This document shows, piece after piece, positions 30,770-44,200 of a stretch of 64,000 nucleotides of DNA. The DNA comes from Adiantum capillus-veneris (taxonomy: Eukaryota; Streptophyta; Polypodiopsida; Polypodiales; Pteridaceae). Positions within the stretch are counted from its first letter, which is position 1, and each line of letters begins with the position of its first letter. The DNA lies in the NCBI GenBank assembly GCA_014529385.2, contig CM043955.1, positions 153,541,640-153,605,639 on the forward strand, read 5' to 3'. Made by a program: the position numbers and the translations under genes. Below the pieces are notes generated by a model, which was not told the DNA's origin, ran no database searches, and saw nothing but the letters and a program-made list of their open reading frames with translations.

Positions 30770-33700
30770 TGGATGAAAGAGAATCCATCATTACCTAGAC
30801 AATAGGTGTTTAAGAACTTGAACGAGAGGTTCAACTTAGAGATAGAAAGCTCCTTCTTAGTGCATATTTCTTGCAAAGTCTACTACCACCTCATAGAAAA
30901 TTTCAAACGTTGAATGCACTAATACAATTTGGATCTAAAGTCACCCTTGTTGAAACACCATCTCACTTTGATATGGAGGGCCATCAACATTTCATTCTTG
31001 ATGACTCTTTATCAAAAAGATATGCTATGGTGCATATAGAGAAGGAAACCAATGATGTAGAAGACTCAGAGGATACAAACTTACTGAATGCAAGCGCTTT
31101 CTATGTTGAAGCTATCAAGATACCAACCCAAGGAGACTTGCACACAAATTTGCAAAAACAGCATGACAATTATATTGTCCTTGATAGCAATAGCGGTGAT
31201 GAGAAACTATCAAAAAAGGTAAGAAGTGTGGTGGATTGGATATTATCCTTTTCAACATCTCACCGATTGAAAGACCTAATGAAACAATCTCATGGGGCTG
31301 TGAAAGTGGAAGAACTACCTAGAGAATACAACGGGAATCTTGTTTTTGAACTTCCATCAAATTTTGGCAAATGTAAGTCAATGAGTGGCATGGAGCAGAA
31401 ATTTGATGGACATACATGGACGCGCCCTCAAAAAACCAACATGTCCATTGGATGTCCATTTCGGATGAGTTATTGTTTGGGCTCCTTGGAATGTCACAGA
31501 AATATTTTTCAGTACTATCTAAACAATAAAGAATTCAATAATGCATATTTTCATGGATATTTAGATAAACCAATAGGAAAAGGTTACCTTGCTCATGAAG
31601 ACAAGACAAAGATTACATGTCATTACTGCGGCAAGGTTGTCACTTATCAAGCTATATGTCCATGCATAATTTACTACATTTTGCCAGGGGATTGCAACAT
31701 GTCAAGATTGGTAGTGCATGTAGGCCACCATGAGCATGATGTGCAGAAAGGTACATCTCATGCTGCCATAGAAAAAATTCAAGGATTAGTCCAAACAGTG
31801 GTGAAGATTGATAGGTCTAGTGGTCCTTGAAAAATTCAAGTGCTTGGGGCTTGTCAAGTTCTAATAGATTCACTCATTCTTGACAAGGGACATTCTATAG
31901 GAGATGCAGAACTTCAAAACTTTCTAGAAGAGATGATGCCACTTGTGCAGAACCAACAGTAAGATACATTATTTTTTGTTAATATTTATCTGTATATTAC
32001 CTAAAATTCTTTTTTCTAATGCATAATAGATTAAAGAGTATCATTGCTTCAAAAAAACAACAAGGGTCAGTAGTAGTGGAAGATGGATTTGACAATATTC
32101 TCTTATTGAAGAAAAAATGTTTGTTCCCATTTTTTCATGGGAGTCGTTTCCCTGGCCAAGGAGGACTTCATGATAAATGTTTTGTTTTTAAGATGTCCAC
32201 CAAAGGTCCTGGTTCAGGACTTGATTTAATAAGATGCATGGATCGTTCTGGTCAAGGAGATCTGCATAATGCTTGGGTCCATTTTGAATATACGCATCGT
32301 GTTGAAGGATGGTCAACCATGTCATGCTCAGTTTATGACCCAAGGTGATAAATTTATAGATGTATATAAAAGTGATAATTTAATCATTGACTAATACGTC
32401 TTACCATGCATACTTTTTGCCTCAGCATGAAGATCTTGATGATTATTGCAATATGTGAGACCAAGGAGGAAGATACAGAGTCACAAATATTATGTTGGAA
32501 AAGTCTGAATTTTGTTATGGTTGATAATGGATATTCAATTGCAAATTTCACTGGGTTTATGGCAGATGAGGAAAGTGTCAATTGGAATGCTATTCGAGTA
32601 GTCTGCAATGGAGGAGCAGACAATGTAATGGACTGTCGTGAAAGATCATGCTTGTTCCATTGGGAGCAAAGTCTCCAAAACAAAACAAGAGCACTCATTC
32701 CAAATGAAAAACAAATGGAGCATATTTCTTTGTGTGAAAAATGGCAAACAAGTGCCATTTTGTTGGAAGCACAAATGCAAGCTAGGTCAATAAAGAGATG
32801 GTGGTAGGAGAATGGTGTTCCAATATAGAATTTGGTGCCTTTGAAAAATTGGTTCTCCTGGTGGGAAGATAGAATCTCACATTGGAGGGGCATTTCCATA
32901 AATGTGAGTTTTTTTTGGGTATAAATCTCACAATTATATAGTAAGTATTGTGAACTAGTTTTGTGAACTAATGTTTCTAATCTTTCAGGATGACTTGAGC
33001 CCATAGGATCGTGCTGCTATCCCTACTACAAACTTATCAGAGAGTATACATGCAAGTTGGATTTCTGGAGAGGGAGGAAAACAAAAGATCACATTGTATG
33101 ATGCTTGTGTTACAGATTTCATCAACTCCTATCTTCAATGTGCAAAGCAGTTGGGATATTTGACTCGATGATAAATAGGTACTGGACTAGACATACACTC
33201 TCTTGAATAGATCACAATCAAGGTTGACTCCAACCCTGGCTACGGTGACTCGTGTGCTGCATGGAATGAATGATAATGAAACTAACTTCCAAGATCCAGT
33301 TTTACATGGTGACAAAGAATCGGTGCAAAGAAAGAAGAGGTCAAACCTTGGCAATAGCTCACACCAACCAGGGTATATCATGGAGTCACGAGATCGCTGC
33401 CAACGCGGACGACCACAAAAAATTAACCTCAAAAATATGAACAATGTGCCTGTGGATAACTCAGGTAGATTGCATGAAACTTTTGTTGAAGAAGAAGGAC
33501 CAACTTACAATCAAAGTACAAAATATCATAGCATGGGCAATAAAGATGGTGGTGGTGGTGGTGTGGACAGTGCATCTCAAATGTTGGAAGAGGATATACC
33601 CAGGTCAATGTGGGACCTTAGGCGCATGCCAATTCATTGTCGTAGAAAATGCTTTGGAAGAGAAAAAGGAAGAAAATGTATGAATGTAATTGAGAGTCGA

Positions 33701-34353
33701 AGTCCTGGGTTGGTCGCACCATCATTTTGGTCAGAGCGCACATATGATGGAAAAACATTTTCTCAATGGATGTGGTTTTGTAACCACAATGTTGAACACA
33801 CTTGGAATGTTGACAAACAAGTCAATCACAAGCCAGATACACCTACAACATGGCCAATTCAGCTTGGTACCATGATTTCAAAGGAGGAGTATGCATGCCT
33901 TTCAAAGGTAGGTTTTCAACTACGGTGTGTAATATTGCCAAGAGAGGGTGAATGTATAACCACTCCTCCATCATGCAAGAGGAGTAAAAAATGGAGGCAT
34001 GGAATCTCAAAAGAAGCTCAAAAGTTCTTGGCTGCAGAGCTGAGAGTCTAAGTGCAACATTGATAGAGGAAAAAAAAATGGTGGCACACAATCATGTGTT
34101 TTTTCTTCTTCTTACTAGTGAATGCTATGATGTCCATATACGAGAAGATCCTACATGCACTTGTTTAGACTTTCAAAAGAGGGAGAAAGATAAGAAGGCA
34201 TTTTTAGCATGTAAGCAAATTTACTATGTTTATATGTACGTCCTGGGTTTGGAGTGCAATCAACACATGGCAATGCATCAACCACTGCTCTCTAAGCAAG
34301 ATTTAGCCTTCAAACTTGCTCAGCCTTGTCGTCTAAGTCCAATTTCAAGATAG
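30770..34353 (+). pseudogene. decayed Mutator-like transposase with SWIM-type zinc finger
   Basis: Segments: 30770-31830 (ATG 30770, with early in-frame stops TAG and TAA before 30815), 31831-31960, 32029-32344, 32428-32807, 32960-33170, 33203-34051 and 33991-34353. Features: CHYCGKVV (about 31620) and HVGHHEHDV (about 31719), probably DNA-binding Cys/His motifs; FPGQGG and VYDPR (32150-32344); AICETKEED and FMADEESVNWNAIRV (32447-32600), where the Asp residues look like the first two of a MULE DDE triad; NLSESIHASW (about 33030); and a SWIM motif CTCLDF...LACKQIYY (34159-34225), in which the final His of CxC...CxH is Gln. Introns: donor near 31961 with acceptor ending 32028, and donor near 32345 with acceptor ending about 32427. 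Lesions include TGA at 31828-31830 and TAG at 32805-32807. The family assignment rests on motifs from memory. Confidence 0.6.
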
Positions 34354-34979
34354 TGAATAGCTATGCGATCTCAAACAGATGCTCAAACTTATCCCATCAA
34401 AAAGTATTTTGGTAACTTGGATTCCCCTACTAATTACGAAACTACATTGTAAATTCTATTTTGTTGTAACTTTTTTGTGAAACCCATTATGGCATCCGCT
34501 GAATTTTAACAAGAAAGATTATTTTGAGCTCTATCTTTCTAGGAGAAAGATAATTAAGGTACCATGTCCACATTGGCAGGTCCATGTGTTGGGCACATGG
34601 TTTAGTGGTGGTTATTCTCACTACAAAGTTTTTTGGCATTTTAGTTGTCTCTACTAATTATTGGATCATATTTATAAAGCATGTTTTATTCTTATTACTA
34701 ATTAAAATAATTTTTATAAATGCATTGAAGGATTCTTTGTATTTGTGGGCTTACTAGCAACAACGGTTCTATCTTAAACCATTAATGTTGGGTATTATAT
34801 CCATATTTTGTGGTTAGTGTTTTTTAAAATAGCTTACACTAAGTGGTGAAAAGCTCATTATATATGATGAAATATGAAAAATCTCTAACTAGGAATTATA
34901 AGGCTCGAAATCACAAGCTCACAGTTTATAACCTCCGTCATTGATCAACAGATTAGCCAGATAAGAAGGTAGTTGAAGA
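34354..34979. other. non-coding 3' flank
   Basis: AT-rich, no gene seen. No terminal inverted repeat matching the 5' side of the transposase gene found by eye. Confidence 0.35.
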
Positions 34980-36050
34980 CACTGCATCAAAGATAGAATC
35001 AAACAAGGATTGGGATGGTAATACTGATCATTACAACCAAAGAAAGACTAGAGAAAGGAAAACCATCCATAAATTTAGAACCATCCAAGTCACTGAACAT
35101 CACAATAATTTGAAGATATCCTTCTGAGCATTCAAAGAAGGAAAGAAAGATGATCTTTATGAGCATATCCAAGCCTTTGAATATTATGTATAGCTCAAAA
35201 ACATTGATAAAGACGGATGGGGAGAGTGTTCTCCACAAACATTAAAGTAAGTAGCTAGGAAATGGTACTATCATCACCTAGCTTGCCAACTCAAATCCTA
35301 CAACAAGCTTATTAAAAAGAAAAATTATTGGAATATTTAGAAAATAGGGAAGATGAGGACATCATGTGTGAGCTTGATAAGATTAAGCAAGGAAAGCTCC
35401 CTATTAAGAGCTACATTGAAAAATCAAAGAATTGACGAGACAATTACAGGAACCTTCCTCTAAGAAGAGAATGAGAGCTTGGTTTTTGAATGGCTTTAGA
35501 AGCAAGAAGCTAAGAGAGAAGGAAGTATCATCACCAACAAAGAAAAATGTAAAGAAAACATTGAAACTGGAGCAACAAGTGAAGAAGGAGAAGGACATAA
35601 GAGAAGACAATCCAGTAGTAGCGAGGTTTCTACTAATGAGGAGAACTCTAGTTCCAAATCCAACTCCACTTCATCTAAAAGTAAATCAAATAACAAAGTT
35701 AAGGGGAAAAAGAAGGTGTTGTGGATCAAAAAAATAGAGGAGATGTCCAAACATACAGATAAGATTGCAAGGACAAGACCCTCACTCAAGAATATAGAAA
35801 TTTGGTGTTCCATATATAGATCAAAGGATCATATGTCCGAAATGAATGTTCTCAATGTACTTACTGTAAAGCCTTTGGTCATGTTTGGAGAAATTATGGA
35901 ATGAGGATTCGTCACTTTGAGAAAGGAAAGGACTTATCAATGATTGCACTTAGGAATCCTAAAGTACCCAAGGTAGATGGGGCTAGTTGGTCCAAAGAGA
36001 GAAAATCCAACATAAGTACTGGTTCTGGTAGGGTATGGTACTAGATTAGG
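34980..36050 (+). pseudogene. LTR-retrotransposon gag relic
   Basis: Fragments in changing frames read KDDLYEHIQAFEYYV (about 35150) and ARKWYYHHL (about 35255), matching the retrotransposon gag pattern in which an early ...L.AFE and later A..WY..L flank the capsid core. At about 35850-35900 CTYCKAFGHVWRNYG is a zinc knuckle whose last Cys has become Tyr. Lys/Glu-rich sequence lies between them (35432-35737). There are many stops, and no protease or LTR was found nearby. Probably an old gypsy relic. Confidence 0.5.
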
Positions 36051-37869
36051 ATTAGCAAAGGCAGGGGCGGGGAGATTTTTCAAAACCAAATATGAATTGT
36101 TACCAATGCAATAAGTATGACCAATTCACAACTTAGAGGCCAGACACTTCCAAACTAGAAGTAGGTAGCCTGAGGCCACTAAAACCAATGCCATTGTGGT
36201 TAGTGAGTAGAACTAAGGGTGTAGTCATTGGAGTGATTTTGGATGAAGATGGGAACAAGCACTTAACCACTAAAGATAAGAAATGGGTGTGGTGGAGAGT
36301 GTTTTGGAAGGCTAAGGTCAAGGAAAAAGTAGTTGAGGAACGCAAGAGAAGATGGAGAGGGATCTTGTAGAGATAATAACTAGAAATTTATCCAAGAAGG
36401 TGCCAAAACAATTGGAATGTTTTGACACTCACACAATTCAAAAGCTACCATCCCAGTCTTTAGAATCTTTGAAGAAGAAGGAAGCATCTAGCCTTGATAA
36501 CTCCATGATCGTTGGTAGGCATAACGAGTCTCTAATTTCTCTTCTCTTAATAAGAGGGAGTGTAGAGTTTCTTGACTAATCACAGCCACCCATCCTTGAC
36601 TGACAACCTGAGCCAGTCCCCACTGGGCCACCCCACAATCACACTTTCTAGCTTGTTTTCTAATTACTACCACATTGTTCTACATATACAAAAAGCGCTC
36701 CTTAAATTAATTCTAGATACAGGTTATTTTATGAAGACCTCAAACAATACCAAAACAATTCAAACAAGGTGTAATGAAGATAGTCCTATATTTCAAAAAA
36801 AAACTTTTCCAATTCTTAGGAGTTTGCCGTTATCCGTGGACTTTCTCTGTCTAACCAACAGAGCCTTTCAAAGGATTTATTTGCTAGCCGCAAATTGTGC
36901 ACCCTTCCCATTTCGCTAACTGTGAGGCATCTTGCTAACCACCAGGCATTCCACTAACCACGAGGCATCTTGCTAATCACAAGGCATCTCGATACCTCTG
37001 AGGAACAAAAGATATTCTTTCGACAATTCTTCTCTTTAAATAATTCTTCAAACATGATCAACCAACTCTTCCTATCAACTAGTAACAACTTATCAAACAA
37101 TAATAATTTAACAAATAGTGATAATTTATCAAACAATTATTTGACTAATCTATGAAAACATATCCTTGTTCTTGTGATAAAATCACGTTTCTTGGACGGT
37201 TTAATGGAATCCCTATGCTTAGCTTCCCAAGTCAACATGAATAGCAATGCAGATTTAGAAATTTGTCTTACAGATTTGCGGCTTGTTCGATTACCTCTCA
37301 TGTTGGAGGTTGGATGGCTTCAACTTCTTGTGGAGTCAATACTTCCACTTGAGTTATGATTGGAGTAGATGATACCTTCTTTTGCACCTTCCTTGATGGT
37401 GGAACAATATGAGCATCCTTCGAGCTTCAAGTCACTTGCTTCGGGGCCATCGTATAGTGAAAGAGAAGGGGGAAAGAGAGAAAGAAGAGTCAAGAATCTG
37501 AAGGGCAAAACAATCCGATGCGCGATTTTGGTTCTCTAGTTTTAGAAGAATCTTGGCTTCCAAGACAAGAACTCTAAACTTGACTTTATACTCTTCATTC
37601 CTAAAAATACTCTTTCTACTCCTTATTTTCTAAAAATACTCCTTCTTTCTTGAGGGTCAACTCTTATCTTTAAAAATATACTTGAGGCTTAACTTTTCCC
37701 ATCAACCTATTGTTTTCAAGTGAATAAAGGTCATAATTAATAGTTTGAAAGTCCGATTTCCGATTCGATTGTTCTATTGGAACGCTGTATGACTTAAAAA
37801 AATAAGAACCTTAAATATTTCCCAAGTAAATGAAAGACTTTTATTGAAAAATGTTGGGTACATTACAAG
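36051..37869. other. no recognised gene
   Basis: Short open frames only, none with a known motif. Holds the small 19-bp repeat at 36925-36995 and an AAT-rich stretch at 37080-37145. Confidence 0.35.
36925..36995. repeat. 19-bp tandem repeat, four copies
   Basis: AGGCAT starts at 36925, 36944, 36963 and 36982, each followed by a CTTGCTAACCAC-like tail. Confidence 0.85.
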
Positions 37870-38739
37870 TAATGACCGGTTGTCGAGGTCCATATAGTAA
37901 TCTTTTGTTGCCATTGATTTGACAATAGTGGTAGATTCTACATCAATGTTGAACATCCACATGCATACTTGGAAAAATATATCAGGCTAACAAGATATTT
38001 TTGATTGCTAGCTCATTTGAAAAATGACCCCCACAAGCTTCTTCATGCAACCCTCTCAAGATTTCAGTAATTTCAGTAGTGCATGGAACTCATCTACAAA
38101 CAATATCCTTACCCTTTTGATACAAAGCTCCCTTGATCCAAAGAAATGAGCTTGCCTTCTTGATGAGTCTCCTTCTTTGTAACATTGTGAAATCTTTAGG
38201 AAATTATCCCTCCAAGATGTAGTTAACCATAGGTGCTAAAGACTCCATGCCTCCATATTGGGGTCCCTTCATTGTTGTAGTTGCAATGATGAATTCCACT
38301 TCATTTTGATGTGAGATTTCTTGTTGATCTAGTAAGTCTGCATCATGATTTTCTTTTCTAGGGATGTGATAGAGTTGCACTTCTTCAAATTTTTTCAAAA
38401 GTTTACAAATGGTAGAAACTTTATGATCCTTCTAGATCCACTTGCTCTTTCATCACACTTCTCCTTCCGGGCTCACCAAAAACAACACCCGCCCCACCCC
38501 CCACCCCCACCCCCCCTGCTTTACCCCTATGGCTCTTCGAAAAGCACTATCAAAGAATACAATGTATGCATTTGAGAGAACTTTGGGTGGAGGTGGATAA
38601 ATTAGGCACTTTAATGATCTTCTCATGCACTTCATAGTAGGTAAGAATGTCTGCCAAATGGGCTCTCACATTGTCTTCTACCTTGAATGTGTACTCATAT
38701 CCTTATAGTTCCATCAATCATTTTGTATGCCTTGGACAT
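37870..38739 (-). pseudogene. older gypsy relic, 3' half (RNase H and integrase N-terminus)
   Basis: Read on the minus strand it continues the relic at 47917-49620. An end of the first RNase H (TFKVEDNVRAHLADIL, about 38690-38640) comes first. A second, archaeal-type RNase H follows (AYIVFFDSAFR near 38560; VQLYHIPRKENHDADLL near 38380-38330). Then comes the zinc-binding part of integrase (LHEEACGGHFSNE, about 38045). Similarity stops near 37870. Stops and frame changes are frequent. Two RNase H domains are characteristic of the plant Tat lineage of Ty3/gypsy. Confidence 0.75.
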
Positions 38740-38744
38740 AGTGT

Positions 38745-40024
38745 TGATCCGAGCCTATCACAAATTTTTGTTTATCATATTTTGTTGGTTTTCCTTGCTT
38801 CTAGAGGTTTACAATAAAAGAAAGAGTGAGAACAACCTCTTGGAAAAATGAAAAAAAAAAAGATTTTTTCTTGACTAGTTCACCGGAGGTGAAAGGTAGA
38901 GGGAGAACCTAGTGGTAAAGGGAAGGGAAAATATGTAAATGTGAAAAGAAAAGATATGATGTGGTTGTGGAGCCATGCACCCATGATTCAAGGTTCATGA
39001 GTGGCTCATATCATCATGGCTTTGGAGCCATATGATGATTCAAACAAATGGGACCCAAGTGGAAGACTTGGTAAAGGAAGAAACCAGACACATGATTTTA
39101 CTGAATTTTTAAAAAATACTTCCACTCCGATCCAAGAAAAGTTGTCTTCATCAAAGTTGTAGCTGATGAGCTGGAGATTCTGGCCATATTTTTTTTTATA
39201 ATTTTTGCATCTACGGTCTAGGAGATATGGCCAAAATGGTGGACGCCAGCTTTTTCAACTGTGGTGGAGACCACCCCCTCTACCTTTACACACACACACC
39301 CTTCCTTTTCCACATTGAGACCTTCTCTAAAATCAGCCATTAGTCTTCTCACCCTCCTCTCCTTCCTCCTCTCTCTCAAGCTCAAAAACCCATCAAAGTT
39401 CCTCTTCTAATCACCTCTCAAGTCATGCTTAATCTTGTTGTAATTCATAAGTTCTCATTCAACCCCTTCTTATTATTACTAGATATGTATTGATTTTATG
39501 TATATTCTTTACATTTTAAAATAAGGAAGCTCTTGGACTGAAGCTATGGAGGAAGGAGTGAAGACAACACAAGTGATGATGGAGCTAATTGGTCAACAAA
39601 TCACTTGGAAGGAGCTTCTTCATTGGTTGAATGTCCCTAATCAAGCTTCATTTGTACAAATTACACTTGGATTTTAACCTCACTCCTAATCACTCTCTTT
39701 CCTATATAAAGAGGCCTTCCCCTTTGTAATTTCAAGCCTCCCTCAGCCCCATTGAGCCTTTGTATCACTCACCATGAGCCCATAAGCTCATTCATTCACT
39801 CTATTCTTGCACATCCTAGAGTGCAAATTGTTTCATGCTAGTACCCTCTCCTCCTCTTACTTATGTTAATTAAGAGAAATGTTTTATATGTGTGTGAGAG
39901 TGCTTAATGTGATCTTGGCTAATCCTTGAGTGATTGTTTGGTAATCTATATGCTATTTGTGTTGGGAGTGTTTGAAGTCATCCATTCCTTGTACACACAC
40001 TACGGTTAATGCTTCATTCATAGT

Positions 40025-40096
<72 letters not shown>

Positions 40097-40210
40097 TGTA
40101 GCGGTCCTAGTCCACGCTTCCAAGACTAGGTGGTGCCCTCATCTCATTTCCCTTGTGGCGCAATGGAGTTTGTTTTGGTGTAGAGGGCGCCATTCCAAAT
40201 TTCCTTCGTC
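38745..40210 (+). repeat. gypsy 5' LTR
   Basis: About 1466 bp. TATA box TATATAAA at 39703-39710. A (CT)n microsatellite at about 40027-40093 lies near the 3' end of the LTR. I did not find a standard primer-binding site directly after it. Confidence 0.93.
39703..39710 (+). promoter_or_regulatory. LTR TATA box
   Basis: TATATAAA followed by GAGGCCTTCC. The same element is present in the 3' LTR at 47406-47413. Confidence 0.7.
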
Positions 40211-40261
40211 ATAAATTTGTGCCCCCACTGAGGAGTTCTCAAGCAGTGCTCTATCAATCCT

Positions 40262-41230
40262 ATGAAGGAAGATCCATCAAATTCTCCGAGACTTCCACTA
40301 TGGTCTCCCCAAGAAGCTCGAGAAAAGAAGCGTCTTTATAGACAAACGGCACGTATGCGGGTAAAGAGAGTTAACTACACACACCCTTCTTTGCTTCAAG
40401 GAAAATCTTGTAGTCATCAAGTCCCTAGGTCAAAACATTGTGTTGAGTGCTTTGTGGCTAGTGTGAAGACACTTCCTTTGAAGCCTCGACTTCAGGTGGT
40501 GAAAGCACTCTCAAACTCGGGTATTAACAAGTTTTTGGAGGGGGAGCTACACATCAATGGGGTGCGGTATTGGCAAGAGGCTACATATGGTGATGCACTC
40601 CAACTACTACTAGCAAGAAGGCTCAAGGTGGTTGAGAGGGTAGCCATCGAACCCTATGAACTCTACAAAGCTGAAGATGGTCACACCAAAGCTAGGCTAA
40701 TCACTGGTGAGCAAATTCTTCGCATCTCTCAAATGGTGGGATCCAAGAGAGCTCAACTTCAATGAAGTGCTTCATGGAAGTTTGTAATTAATGCACCAAT
40801 GAATAATCCCATTTTCTACAACTTTCAATCAGTTCAGAATATTAGGGTGAATGTGCGCATTGATAGAAAGATTTTTTTCCAACAAAGATTGGTCTTCTAT
40901 TTTGGAGCTGAGAGGTTGAGAGAGATATTGCTGTCCCCTGACCCTATAATATTTCCTATTTTGGAGTATAATGTATCTTTTGATGTTCACATCTTCATCT
41001 TGCTTTAAGCATACTCCATGAATCATAGGGATTTATATGGACCTTTCCAACCTCTTGCTAGACAAACTGTGCATATAATAGCTAGCACAAAGCTTAGGTT
41101 CCAAAACATCATAAGGGACTTACTAGGCCCTCGTCGTCTAGCTGAGATTAATGCATCCATCAATCCATTTATTCTACCCTTAATAAGATATGATTTGGGC
41201 CTAGACGTTTTCATCTTTGTGCTGTATTGA
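40262..41230 (+). pseudogene. accessory reading frame upstream of gag, with an internal duplication
   Basis: Three open segments in one frame are separated by single stops: 40262-40765 (167 codons, TGA), 40799-41008 (TAA) and 41018-41230 (TGA). No other stops lie between them, so one ancestral frame of about 320 codons with two nonsense changes is likely. The last two segments, 69 and 70 residues, resemble each other: MN...Y..FQ, K..FQ, G..RL.EI, P.I.P and DV.IF.L align, about 30% identity by eye. I recognise no family. Tat/Ogre-type elements are known to carry an extra frame before gag. Whether this is related to it I cannot say. The 20-bp gap to the gag ATG at 41251 is tight. Confidence 0.6.
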
Positions 41231-41250
41231 GAGGAAGGCAACCCACTTTT

Positions 41251-44200
41251 ATGATGGCTTTCCCAATTTTTTTTGGGCGTAGTGGGGAAAATGCTGGGGA
41301 TTTTTTGGATAACTTGGAGATGGCTTTCCTTGTCTCTGGGAGGGATGACGAAGCATTGAAATTGAGAGCTTTTCCTTTGGTGCTCAAAGAAGAAGCTAGG
41401 GTATGGTTCCAGGCTCTAGATCCAACCCAAAGAATTGATTGGGAGGGATTGAAGGTGGCTTTCCTACGAAGATTTCAACGAGCCAATTCGGCAGAAGAAC
41501 TATGGCAACGGCTTCTGTCCCTTCATCAAGTTGACCCTCATGGTTATGCAACCTATGAGGAAGGTTTTCTGAAACTTTGGGGCCAATGGTCAGACTCACT
41601 AAACCCTGGTGAGCGAGCTCCCAATTGCCTCCAAAAGGATCGATTTATCTCAGGTTTGTACCCCTTGCTAAGGGAGAAGGTAAAGAGCAAATTTCCAAAT
41701 GCTTTTGAAGATGCCTTAAGAATTGCTAGGGAAAAGAATAGAAAGATTCTCTATCAAGCCCAAGCTGGCCAGCTAGCTTTGGGAGGCAATATCACAACTA
41801 TGGAAGCTTCTCACATACCTCCAAATGTGCCTAATGCACCAGACCTCAATAGAGGTCAACAAGAATATATGCTCCAACAAATAAACAATCTCACAAACCA
41901 GCTAGAGGGGTTGAGAGTAAATCTTGTGCAGGGTGCAAGAAGGCCTATTGAGGGAAATGGTGGGAATCGGCCACCAATGCGACGTCAAGCAAGGGAAATG
42001 TTGTGTTACAATTGTGGGGAAATTGGCCACGGCATGTATAATTGCCATCATCCCAGAAGATATGACTACCCTGTCAGAGGTCCTCGACAACAAGTAAGTC
42101 CACCCCGTGCTAGAGCTCAAGCACAAGAGCAACCGCAACCTCAAATTTTGCAGCCACCTCGTGCTCAAACTCAAGCCCCTGCTACTCAACCAAATGTGAG
42201 CATCATAAGGATGGAGGAGGTCCTCAAGGGCAGAAGCAACCAGGAAGAAATAGCTAAAGGGAAGATGAAGATAGATGAAGTGGCTACAATGCCTATCAAA
42301 CGTGTGCATGTCCAAGATGAAGTAGGTAAAGAAACAAGCAAGGATGCAAGCAATGAAGCAAGTACATCTCGGGCAACTAAAGATGAAGCCAAGAAGAGAA
42401 AGACCCGTACTAGGTCTCAAATTGACATCTCTGATTTCCCTATGGGATCTCGGACACAACCTTATGACTTGACAGCTGATGTGAGTTCTCAAGGACCAAA
42501 GATTACTTGGCCACAACTACTTCATATCTCCCCAAAGCTTCGACGACAATGGTCAAAAATGGTGAGCACGAGGGAAAAGCAAAGTAAGCTAGTAAGTGTA
42601 ATCAAAGCATATGGTCTCAAGGATATAGTGCCTTTGGTGGAGGCTCAAATCAAGGGACAACGGATTCCAAAAACTTACATTGACAGTGGAGCAGAGGTTT
42701 GTGTCATGACAGAAAAGCTAATGCATCAATTGGGTTTAGAGGTAATGGAACCATCAAACTTTAGGGCAAAAATGGCCAATAATGTCTGTCACTTGTGTGG
42801 GTGTAGTGAAAGCTTTGAGAGTTTCTGTTTTTGGAATCACTACAGAGGTTGATGCTTATGTGATTCCAGTAAAGGGAGAAGGATACCCCCTTATTTTAGG
42901 ACGACCTTGGCTCATGGGTATAGGAGCTAGGCAAGATTGGGCAACAGGAGACTTGGAGTTGAGGCCTCGCATGGGTGGCCATAGTCGGAAGGTGGTTTAT
43001 AACCTAAAGAATGGGCGACAAGAGAACCTTGAACTAGAGACGTCAGCTGATGAGTGGAGCTCAAGTGGATGCTCCTCATCCATGGACGAGGAAGAGAGTT
43101 CAAGTGAAGAGAGTGATAGCACTCTCGAAGTCATGGGCGTCACCATAAAGGAAACTACCTTATGAGAAGACAACCCAAGGATCCAAATGGAGAATGTGTG
43201 GGATGCCAGCCTAGAGGAGATGTTATCCAAGGATATAAAGGAAGAAGAAAAGGAGGGTTATGTAAATGTTCTCAAGAAGCATGCATCATTGTTTATTTCT
43301 GATTACACTCACATTACAGGTGTCACTGCAGTGAAGCATCATATCCATCTAAAAGAAGGGAGCAAGCCAGTAGTACAAAAACTAAGAAGATTAGGAGTTG
43401 TGCAACAAAATGCACTGTTGTCTGAGGTGAAGAGACTCTTAGAAGCAGGATTCATATACCCAGTAGAAGATTCAGAATGGGTCTCCCCAGTAGTGGTGAG
43501 GCCAAAGAAGAATGGTAAATGGAGAGTGTGCGTGGATTACAAGCCACTAAATGCTGCAGCAAAGAGGGACCACTTCCCTCTCCCATTTCAAGATGAGATT
43601 CTAAATGAAGTAGCAGGCCATGAGAGATACACAATGTGTGATGGCTACTCTGGCTACTTTCAAATACGCATTGCAGAGGAGGACCAGAAAAAGACTACTT
43701 TCATCACACCATGGGGATGTTTTGCATTTCGAGTCATGCCTTTTGGTCTCACCAACGCTCCAGCCACCTTTCAACGATTCATGAACATGGTCTTCCAACC
43801 TTACTTTGGTAAGTCCATAAGGGTTTTCATAGATGACTTTTGTATTTAGAGCTCCAAAAGTATGCATCTCGGCAAGATTGATGAAGGATTTACTCGTTTA
43901 GCTAAGCTGGGTGGACAACTAAACAAGGACAAATGTCACATTGGGGAAAGCAAGGTTACACTATTAGGGCATGTAGTGTCCATTGATGGAATCGAGGTAG
44001 ATCCTGAAAAGATAGAAACATTGCTAAATCTACCTTCCCCAACTTCCATCAAACAATTAATCTCCTTCTTGCAAAAGCTAAGATATTTGAGTAGATTCAT
44101 ACACTTACTCTCCCAAGTGATATTTCCTCTACAACAGCTGACTCGTCAAGAGACGCTTGTTTGGAGTGAAGAAAGTGAAGGGCATTTTAGAGAGATTAAA

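Noticed and set aside
40799-41230. Two separate small genes translated from a polycistronic message
   Set aside because: All three pre-gag segments share one frame with single stops between them, and the same copy has stops throughout pol. One decayed longer frame is the simpler reading.
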